From: DSUN01 sp035527715
GTDB taxonomy: Bacteria > Planctomycetota > PUPC01 > DSUN01
Direction: 5' to 3'
Assembly: GCA_035527715.1 (NCBI GenBank)
Contig: DATKZY010000028.1
Location: forward strand, 28,049-92,048
Length of the DNA: 64,000 nt
Positions 23,736 to 30,309 of the stretch are shown piece by piece. The translations under genes and the position numbers were made by a program. How positions within the stretch are numbered: position 1 is the stretch's first letter; each line of letters begins with the position of its first letter. Under the pieces are notes generated by a model. It saw only the letters and a program-made list of their open reading frames with translations, did not search any database and was not told where the DNA came from.

Positions 23736-26030
23736 TTACAGGGCGGACGCTTCCTTGATCACAGGGTCGCCGCACGTGCTTGGGGACACCAGAAGCCGAC
23801 CGGTTCTTGCCATCTGGCTGCGGTCAGGGAGCCAGATGTGTAGGCCGCCTCTTCTGTACTGGGTCGCCAGACCGTGAGACTGAAGGAGCCTCAAGGCATC
23901 GGGAACTAGCTGCCGGCTTCTCTGGTCCAGACCTCTGAAAAGGGCATTCTCCTTTCTGCCCTTGCCGCGCTGAACATAGAGCTTCTTCAACACCGTGAGT
24001 AGCACTCTCAAGCCGAGCGGAAGACCGAGATCGAGGATTGAGCTCGTCGTTTCCACTGACTCCCTGAACGCATCAAACACACACTCACTGTCGAAAGCCC
24101 CGGCTGGGAGGTCGTCACGGGAGACGCGACCATCCATTTCCGCTATGAAACAGGCGGAGAACTTTGGTACCCTGCTTCCCTCAACCTGGGGGTCAACATC
24201 AAGCCGCATGAAGTAGCAGTCGGTGAAACGAGCGCGGCTGATGTCCCCCGCAGAACCAGAGATCTCCAGGTCAGGGATCAGGATACCCTGAATCTGCAAA
24301 GCACACGGCAGCGAGATGCCCATCGCGGCCACAATACGCACCAGGTCCGCGCGCAGCATGTCGGCGGCACCAAGCTGGTTCGTTCTCTGGATCGCTGCAC
24401 CCAACTTCCCCTCTGCGCCGGGAATCCTGCTCAATGCAAGGGCTGCTACCTCTACCCCCAAAGCGCCCAAAGCGCACTCGGCTTCTTCAAGGAGTCCTGT
24501 CTCAGATCCAAAGGGCTGTTCGCAGAAGTACACGAGGTCGCCGGCTCGGCACGTGTCAGCGAAGTCCTCGTCGATGAAGCTCCTGTTGTCGCCCCCGTCG
24601 GGTCCGACACCCAAGCCGGGCAGACGTTGAAGGATAACCATTGCCTGTTCGTCGGGCTTGTACCCGCATATCTCCTCGAAAGCCTCTTGGACCTGCTCCG
24701 AAGCGACGGGACCGAGGCCGTTCAGTGTGCCCCTCGCCTTCGAAGCGGTTCGTTCAAGGACCCTGCGTATGGTTTGTCCGTCAATGCCTGCCTCAATCTC
24801 TGCTTCTCGGTCGCAGATTCGGCCGATCAGATCATGCCACCCTATGGCTGGGTCTAGGGGCGCGTTCTCGCGCCCCGACTCAGCGGGTTGGCGCGGGAGA
24901 GCGCCTCGTGACACAAGATAGCCGACCAACAGCGGACGGGCTGGCATCCAGCACGGAATGGTGCCAGCATAGCCACTACTCTTAACGTACTCACGTATCT
25001 GGTCCTCCGTGAAATCATTCAGAGTCAGGTCCACAAAGAACCCGTGGGTTCCAAGAGCTGATCTCCTCTCTCGCTCGTTATCAAAGAAATAGGCGCGCCC
25101 TGCCAGCGCGACCCCTACGCTACTCGGAGTATCTCGAACAAATCGCCTCACGACTTCCATCGATCGGAACCGGTTTTCCCTCAGCCTCTTCCACGGGCCC
25201 TGAATAGCAAGGGACGCCACCTCATCAAATCCATCGAGGATAACGATTCCATACCCGGCTCGCCAGGCGCGGACGAGGTGAGTCGGTTGCGAAAACCCGA
25301 TGATCTTCGCGTGTCTCTCGAGGACTTCAGTCGGGTCATCCTGGCCGTAGTGATCCCTTAGATTAATGTAGATTGGGAATCTGTAGGTGTCACCCTTAAG
25401 ATGCCGGCGGCGCAATCCGAAGTAGATCTCGCGGAGGGTCATGCTCTTCCCGGCGCCGTAATCACCCAGCAGCACGATCCTACCACCCTGGTCCAACTGA
25501 TCTACCATTCTTGAGAAGTCCCAGGTTTCACCTGATGCAGCATCCAGGCAGGCAAGGGGAACATATTTCGCCCTCGGTTCAGCGGCCCCTGTTCCAGGGT
25601 CTCTTACGCTTCCAAACCGATAATTGGAGCGGTCCCTGAGGTACGAGACAACGTCTATGAGCTTGGCCTTGAACTGGCGATAGGAGACGGCGTTCACGAG
25701 CCCAGGGTACTGGTTGGCCACCCTACGTTGGACAGCACTGGGTTCCGACTTCGTCACGAACCAGCAGAGAACAGCCTTAGCGCGCCCGGACCTCTTCAGT
25801 CTCGAGGCGTGGTTCACCATCTTGCCGATGTCCTTCTTAGCTTTGTCCTCCCGACCTGATGTCGTCGCCTCAACCAGATGAATGCAATCTTCGGTCTCGA
25901 ACAAACCATCCATTTCCCGCTCCCCAACCATCGTCGCACCCCCGTACTCGGCCGCTGGCCAGAGATGACGAGCGATGGAGCGCACTTCGTCTTCAAAGAT
26001 CTTGTCGTCATCACGGTCGGTTGCTGTCAT
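23736..26030 (-). CDS. NACHT NTPase with N-terminal PD-(D/E)xK-like domain, candidate anti-phage NLR-type protein
   Basis: A 764-residue protein. The N-terminal 130 residues resemble a restriction-endonuclease fold: Glu15 helix, Asp41 in GEREMDGLF and Glu54-Ala-Thr56 (HLVEATTSG), with Thr where the third catalytic Lys is usual and Lys residues close behind. The NACHT ATPase follows, with Walker A GDYGAGKS (residues 189-196), Walker B VILDGFDEV (263-271; the DGFDE form is a NACHT hallmark) and an ALAGRAYFF sensor strand. Residues about 380-560 are helical. Then come a beta-strand-rich stretch (SRARFTDCYFMRLDV) and a C-terminal winged-helix-like region (ENALFRGLDQRSRQLVPDAL). ATG at 26030 has GGGAG 7 bases upstream. 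Clearly lower GC and different codon use from its neighbours, with repeats on both sides, which points to acquired DNA. Phage sensing is inferred from known bacterial NACHT systems. Confidence 0.8.
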   Translation of the reverse strand: MTATDRDDDKIFEDEVRSIARHLWPAAEYGGATMVGEREMDGLFETEDCIHLVEATTSGREDKAKKDIGKMVNHASRLKRSGRAKAVLCWFVTKSEPSAVQRRVANQYPGLVNAVSYRQFKAKLIDVVSYLRDRSNYRFGSVRDPGTGAAEPRAKYVPLACLDAASGETWDFSRMVDQLDQGGRIVLLGDYGAGKSMTLREIYFGLRRRHLKGDTYRFPIYINLRDHYGQDDPTEVLERHAKIIGFSQPTHLVRAWRAGYGIVILDGFDEVASLAIQGPWKRLRENRFRSMEVVRRFVRDTPSSVGVALAGRAYFFDNERERRSALGTHGFFVDLTLNDFTEDQIREYVKSSGYAGTIPCWMPARPLLVGYLVSRGALPRQPAESGRENAPLDPAIGWHDLIGRICDREAEIEAGIDGQTIRRVLERTASKARGTLNGLGPVASEQVQEAFEEICGYKPDEQAMVILQRLPGLGVGPDGGDNRSFIDEDFADTCRAGDLVYFCEQPFGSETGLLEEAECALGALGVEVAALALSRIPGAEGKLGAAIQRTNQLGAADMLRADLVRIVAAMGISLPCALQIQGILIPDLEISGSAGDISRARFTDCYFMRLDVDPQVEGSRVPKFSACFIAEMDGRVSRDDLPAGAFDSECVFDAFRESVETTSSILDLGLPLGLRVLLTVLKKLYVQRGKGRKENALFRGLDQRSRQLVPDALRLLQSHGLATQYRRGGLHIWLPDRSQMARTGRLLVSPSTCGDPVIKEASAL

Positions 26031-26112
26031 TACAGGACTCCCAGATCATTGGCGCGGCAATCCCAGCGACAGTTCCGGACAGTTCCAGGGCCACCATACT
26101 CAATCCCGGGCC

Positions 26113-26280
26113 TCAGGGGCTGACGAAGAGGTCGGCAATGGGGCAGCGGAAGCCGGGGAGGAGTTCGCCACCGTCGAGTTCGGCGCCGACGGGGAGGGTC
26201 TCGATGTCGGAGGCCGAGCGGTAGACGGCGTCGGGCATCTCGAGCAACTGCTCGGCAGTGATCAGTGTGGCCGCGCTCAT
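26113..26280 (-). pseudogene. Uma2-family (DUF820) endonuclease remnant with internal deletion
   Basis: The 55-residue product starts with MSAATLITAEQLLEMPD, the N-terminal signature of Uma2 nuclease-like proteins. It continues directly with VYRSASDIETLPVGAELDGG and ELLPGFRCPIADLF, which match the C-terminal end of that family. The roughly 120 residues carrying the catalytic core are missing, so an in-frame deletion has joined the ends. The frame is also open 16 codons upstream. A good promoter precedes it. Confidence 0.65.
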
Positions 26281-26334
26281 GGCTTCACCCCCGGGGCGCA
26301 TGACGGATGGCTCTTGCGACCTCTTCATGACGGC

Positions 26335-26363
26335 ATACTACGCGCCCGAGGCAGGGGAGTCAA
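26335..26363 (-). promoter_or_regulatory. Sigma70-type promoter of the Uma2 remnant
   Basis: Read on the minus strand: TTGACT, 17-base spacer, TAGTAT. Confidence 0.6.
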
Positions 26364-26383
26364 GAGGCGCGAGGAGAAAGCCG

Positions 26384-26446
26384 GGTGTTCGGTGTTCGGT
26401 GTCGGGGGGGCGAAGAGAGGTGTTCGGTGTTCGGTTGTCGGTTGTC
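26384..26446. repeat. Two heptanucleotide arrays (GGTGTTC family)
   Basis: GGTGTTC, GGTGTTC, GGTGTCG at 26384-26404, then GGTGTTC, GGTGTTC, GGTTGTC, GGTTGTC at 26419-26446. They lie in the 476-base gene-free stretch 26329-26804, which is composed almost wholly of short repeats. Confidence 0.8.
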
Positions 26447-26466
26447 GGGGTGAAGAGGCGGAAGAG

Positions 26467-26610
26467 GGCATGGGTGGGACGAGTGGGACTGCGGGCGGGC
26501 GGGCGCGCGGGGCCCCGCCGGCCGGCTGCCGACTGGCTGCCCGGTCACCCTGCATCCCTCCTCTCCGTGCGCTGCCTCAGTGTCCTCAGTGCCCTCTGTG
26601 GTGCGAGAAA
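26467..26610. repeat. Further 9-base repeats (GTGGGACNN and CAGTGNCCT types)
   Basis: GTGGGACGA and GTGGGACTG near 26470 belong to the array family at 18033. At 26570-26610 a second type (CAGTGTCCT, CAGTGCCCT, CTGTGGTG) is the reverse complement of the widespread CCACAGAGG-type intergenic repeat. Confidence 0.6.
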
Positions 26611-26633
26611 AGCGGCGAAAAAGGCAGAGGAAA

Positions 26634-26669
26634 GCGTGTCGAAAAATGAAGGGGCGTGTCGAAAAATGA
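26634..26669 (+). repeat. 16-base direct repeat
   Basis: GCGTGTCGAAAAATGA occurs at 26634-26649 and again at 26654-26669. It is AT-richer than its surroundings; meaning unknown. Confidence 0.7.
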
Positions 26670-26793
26670 CCGAATTTGCGCATGAGGGCATGGAAGCCGT
26701 AAGTTCCACGCTGGAGGTTACTTGTGTGTATTGCTGTCCCGGCGGGCGAATCAGCGGGCCGGGAGCGCGCGGCCGGCAGGACAAGAGATCCCG

Positions 26794-26835
26794 GGTGTCA
26801 GGTGTCAGGTGTTGGGGGTCAGGGGTTTGGGGCGC
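26794..26835. repeat. Heptanucleotide array forming the 3' end and stop codon of a helicase gene
   Basis: Units GGTGTCA, GGTGTCA, GGTGTTG, GGGGTCA, GGGGTTT, GGGGCGC. The minus-strand helicase gene runs into the array. Its stop codon (TGA, complement of TCA at 26805-26807) and last residues (PLTPNT) are encoded by it. Confidence 0.8.
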
Positions 26836-29174
26836 GGGACGTAGGGGTCGAGGGCGAGAAGGTCGTGGAGGATGAGGAGGGCCGCCTCCTTGTCGGGGAT
26901 GCGGCCGCGGACCGACGAATCGAGGTCGCCCAGGGCGACCGAGGGGACGGCGGCGCCGACGCAACTCGGGCAGCCGTCGCGACATGCACACTGGCTGACG
27001 ACGGTGTGGACGGACTTGAGCAGGTCGCCGATGGCCTCGGCGCAGCGTTCGGCGTAGCCCATGCCGCCGGGGTAGCGGTCGTAGAGGAAGATGGCGTCGC
27101 GGCCGAGATTCGTCGCATCTACTGTGGTGCCAATGTCTTGCACGTCGCACATGACGAACATGGGGGCGACCTCGACCAGGGCGTTGGCGATGCCGATGAG
27201 GCCCTCGGCGAAGACGCGCTTCTGCTGCGCGACGACTTCGCGGGCGTGGTCGGACGGCACGAGCCAGAGGGCAACGGTCTCGAGCTCCTGGGGCGGAAGC
27301 TCGAGCTTCTCGAATCCTAAACTATCGCGGGTATTGAACTTAACCTTCTTGAACATCGGGATATGGGTGGTCACCGTCACGTCGCCGAAGCCGATGGTGC
27401 CGCCGGCCCAGGGCTCCTCGCGGTCCTTTTCGTCAATGCGAATCTGCGAGGACTGGATGGACTGGGTGTAGTAGTCGAGGTCGCGGCGCTCGACGAAGGC
27501 GATCTTCTTCTCGAGGTCGAGCTTGTTCACGATGTAAGTGTCGCCGGAATGGAGGTATACGGCGTGGTCGTGGAGCTGGGCGAGGGCGGAAATCTCGTCC
27601 ATCGTGCCGATCACCTGGTCGCCCTGCGTGGTGTCCTGGATGGTGTAGACGGGTCCGCAGAGGGTGCGGAGGTTGACTTGGGCGGCTGGGTAGTCGGAGG
27701 TGGCCCAGAACCACTTGTCATCTATACGCTTAGCGACTCCGCCATCGGCGAGGAGCTCGAGGATCGGCTCGGCGTATTCGCCGAAGCTGGGGGCCTCGGC
27801 ATCGGGCAGGGGCAATTCGTGGAGGGCGCACTTGAGGTGGCCGACGGCGATGTGGGGGTTGTCGGGGTCAACGATGGCGCGCTCGGGGGATCGCCCGAAG
27901 ATGAAGCCCGCGTTGTACATAAGGTATTGGTCAATGGGGGAGTTCTGGGCGATGAGGATGACGAGCGCGTCGTCGGCGCCGCGGCCGGCTCGGCCCGCCC
28001 GCTGCCAGAGGCTGGCGATGGTGCCGGGGTAGCCTACGAGGATGCAGGCGTCGAGCGAGCCGATGTCAATGCCCAGTTCGAGGGCGTTGGTGGAGGCGAT
28101 GCCGAGGATTTCGCCCGAGGCCAGGCGGCGCTCGATGTCGCGGCGCTCCTCGGGCAGGTAGCCGCCGCGATAGCTCTGCACGCGCTGGGCGAGGCGGGGC
28201 GAGATGGGCTCGAGGAGGGTGCGAGCGTGCTTGAGTATAAGTTCCGTGCTGAGGCGGGTTTGCGTGAAAACGATGGTCTGGATTTCGTTGCGGACCAGAT
28301 TGGTCATCAGCTCGACGGCGGTCCAGAGGGCGCTGCGGCGTTCGCCGCCCACGGCGGGGGCCTCGGTGGCCGGCAGGTCGCGGCTGAGGAGGGGCGGGTT
28401 CCAGAGGAGGAACTTCTTCGGGCCGCGGGGCGAGCCGTCGTTGGTCACCAGCTCGGCCGGGCCGCCGATGATCCGCTCGGCGTGTTCCCTGGGATTGGCG
28501 ATGGTGGCGGAGGAGCAGATGAAGAGCGGATTGCTCCCGAAGTGCCTGCAAATTCGGCGCATGCGGCGGACAACATTGGCGACGTGCGAGCCGAAGACGC
28601 CGCGGTAGGCGTGGACTTCGTCGAGGACGACGAAGCGGAGATTGGTGAAGAAGCGTGCCCAGCGGGCGTGGTTGGGCAGGATGCCCTGGTGAAGCATGTC
28701 GGGGTTCGTGAGGATGACGGCGCCGCGGTCGCGGAGCTTTCGGCGCTGGGGCGCGGGCGTGTCGCCGTCGTAGGGGCCGCAGGCGAACTGGAGACCCTCC
28801 ACGCCGGCGGCAAGTTCCGAGAGGCCACGGAACTGATCCTGGGCGAGGGCCTTTGTCGGGTAGATCGCGATGGCCGTGGCCGTCGTGTCCGCGAGGAGCC
28901 TTTCGAGGATCGGCACGTTGTAGCAGAGGGTCTTGCCGCTGGCCGTGCTCGTGACGACGACCACGTTGCGGCCGCCGCGCACGTAGCGAATGGCCTCGGC
29001 CTGATGGGTGTAGAGGCGCTGGATGCCGCGGGCGTCGAGGGCGGCTTTCACGCGCGGCTCGAGGTCGAGGTCGGCATAGGTCGCCGGCCGCTCGGGCAGC
29101 TCTTCGACGTGATGGACCTGCTCGCGTAGCGAGCGGTCGCGGGCGAGACGGCGAAGAAAGGAGTCGAGGTCCAT
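26805..29174 (-). CDS. mrfA: DEAD/DEAH-box helicase with DUF1998, MrfA (YprA) type, copy 1
   Basis: A 789-residue superfamily 2 helicase. It has QRLYTHQAEA (Q-motif region), Walker A TSTASGKT (residues 75-82), YPTKALAQDQ, TNPDMLH, DEVH (185-188), SSAT, then in lobe 2 STNALELGIDIGSLD and WQRAGRAGRG. The C-terminal DUF1998 region ends in the four-Cys cluster CACRDGCPSC, a zinc or iron-sulfur-like site seen in Bacillus subtilis MrfA. There MrfA and the exonuclease MrfB excise mitomycin C adducts independently of UvrABC. A matching MrfB-like gene lies at 44064-44939 and a second MrfA-like copy at 30310-33153. ATG at 29174; promoter at 29183. Confidence 0.85.
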   Translation of the reverse strand: MDLDSFLRRLARDRSLREQVHHVEELPERPATYADLDLEPRVKAALDARGIQRLYTHQAEAIRYVRGGRNVVVVTSTASGKTLCYNVPILERLLADTTATAIAIYPTKALAQDQFRGLSELAAGVEGLQFACGPYDGDTPAPQRRKLRDRGAVILTNPDMLHQGILPNHARWARFFTNLRFVVLDEVHAYRGVFGSHVANVVRRMRRICRHFGSNPLFICSSATIANPREHAERIIGGPAELVTNDGSPRGPKKFLLWNPPLLSRDLPATEAPAVGGERRSALWTAVELMTNLVRNEIQTIVFTQTRLSTELILKHARTLLEPISPRLAQRVQSYRGGYLPEERRDIERRLASGEILGIASTNALELGIDIGSLDACILVGYPGTIASLWQRAGRAGRGADDALVILIAQNSPIDQYLMYNAGFIFGRSPERAIVDPDNPHIAVGHLKCALHELPLPDAEAPSFGEYAEPILELLADGGVAKRIDDKWFWATSDYPAAQVNLRTLCGPVYTIQDTTQGDQVIGTMDEISALAQLHDHAVYLHSGDTYIVNKLDLEKKIAFVERRDLDYYTQSIQSSQIRIDEKDREEPWAGGTIGFGDVTVTTHIPMFKKVKFNTRDSLGFEKLELPPQELETVALWLVPSDHAREVVAQQKRVFAEGLIGIANALVEVAPMFVMCDVQDIGTTVDATNLGRDAIFLYDRYPGGMGYAERCAEAIGDLLKSVHTVVSQCACRDGCPSCVGAAVPSVALGDLDSSVRGRIPDKEAALLILHDLLALDPYVPRPKPLTPNT

Positions 29175-29182
29175 GGCGCGCT

Positions 29183-29211
29183 ATGGTACACGGCGCTGCC
29201 CGTGCTGTCCA
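29183..29211 (-). promoter_or_regulatory. Promoter of helicase copy 1
   Basis: Minus strand: TGGACA, 17-base spacer, TACCAT, ending 9 bases before the ATG. The leader would be very short. Confidence 0.45.
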
Positions 29212-29236
29212 GTGGGTTTGCCGATGGCCAGGATCC

Positions 29237-30100
29237 TCACGGCCGCGTTCCGGCCCCGCCCGACCTGACGTGCTCGATGGTCTTGTCGGCCCACTCGTCG
29301 CAGAAGGGGTTCTCGCCCTTGTAGCCGAGAAGCAGACACGGGTCTTCGAGCATCCTGTCCCAGAACAGGCGCATGCACTCACGGCACTTCATGAGGCCGA
29401 CGTTGGCATCCCCGCTCTTCGTCCACCTTATGAAGCCGGACTCATCGAGGACCTTGGCGGCGCGGGAGTTATTCCTGTAGAAGTTGCGGTAGCCCTTGGG
29501 GCTTTTCGTGACCTCGACCTCGATGGGCTTCCCATCGGGGCCTTTGACCAGCGCGCGGGACACGGCCATGTAGGGGAGGGCCATCCAGTCCTCGACGACG
29601 TGGAGGGTGGTGTTGGTTCGGTTGGTGGTGCCGAAGAAGCAGATCCAGGCGTCCCACTCGAAGTTCTTGCCGTAGGGGCTCACGCGGTCGAAGGTGGAGC
29701 CCTTCTCGTGGCCGGCCACGTATTCTTCGGCGCGGGCGCCGATCGCGGCGATCGAGTGGGTGGGGTGCCGCGAGCGTTTGCGCTCGGGCCGCGCGAGGAA
29801 GACGTTGGTGACGCTGCCCACGCGCGAAGGCGTGGTGTCGGGGTCGAAGGCGTACGCGACGGGCCCGTCGGGCTTGGATGGCGCGAACGTAGCGGTGAGG
29901 GCCGGGACGGCCGCGAGGCCGTTCGGCCCGACGGTCTCGAGGAAGGCGTCTATGACCATGTCGGCGCCGCAGTTGGGGAGCTTGACGAGTTCGCGGGCGG
30001 GCCTCAGCATGCGGAGGTCGCTGTGGAAGAGGACGGCGTCGCCCTCCCTGAGGCCGAGCTCGGCCAGCCCGGCCTTGATGTCTTCCTTCGTGATGGCCAT
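29237..30100 (-). CDS. AAC(3)-family N-acetyltransferase
   Basis: A 287-residue protein of the AAC(3)/YokD family. Visible features are DAVLFHSDLRML near the N-terminus, the family signature RHPTHSIAAIG (residues 111-121, with the conserved His pair), CFFGTTNRTNTTLH and a C-terminal Cys-containing CRECMRLFW. Family members acetylate the 3-amino group of aminoglycosides, but most environmental members have unknown amine substrates, so resistance should not be assumed. It lies between the two MrfA-like helicases, all on the same strand. Its own promoter precedes it. Confidence 0.8.
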   Translation of the reverse strand: MAITKEDIKAGLAELGLREGDAVLFHSDLRMLRPARELVKLPNCGADMVIDAFLETVGPNGLAAVPALTATFAPSKPDGPVAYAFDPDTTPSRVGSVTNVFLARPERKRSRHPTHSIAAIGARAEEYVAGHEKGSTFDRVSPYGKNFEWDAWICFFGTTNRTNTTLHVVEDWMALPYMAVSRALVKGPDGKPIEVEVTKSPKGYRNFYRNNSRAAKVLDESGFIRWTKSGDANVGLMKCRECMRLFWDRMLEDPCLLLGYKGENPFCDEWADKTIEHVRSGGAGTRP

Positions 30101-30154
30101 GTGTTCTCCGTTTCGTGGCAGAGCAGGCGCAGCGTGGCGCCGCCGCTGCGTGGA

Positions 30155-30183
30155 AGTATGCCAGTAGCCAGCGGGGGAGTCAA
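30155..30183 (-). promoter_or_regulatory. Sigma70-type promoter of the AAC(3)-family gene
   Basis: Minus strand: TTGACT, 17-base spacer, CATACT, giving a leader of about 48 bases. Confidence 0.65.
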
Positions 30184-30309
30184 GCGCGGAGATGTGTCTT
30201 CAGCCGGCCGCCGAGGGTCGCAGTGTCAACGGGGGGCAGGACTGAAAGGGTGATACGCATCCCATTCTGTTCGCCGCGGTAGAAGGTTCCGCGTGCAGGT
30301 ATGCACGCC

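Noticed and set aside
27363..29129. 588-codon plus-strand frame inside the helicase region
   Set aside because: Antisense of the helicase gene, Gly/Val/Asp-rich and without motifs.
29237..30100. Calling the AAC(3)-family gene an antibiotic resistance gene
   Set aside because: Family membership is clear, but most chromosomal environmental members have no shown aminoglycoside activity and no mobile element surrounds it.
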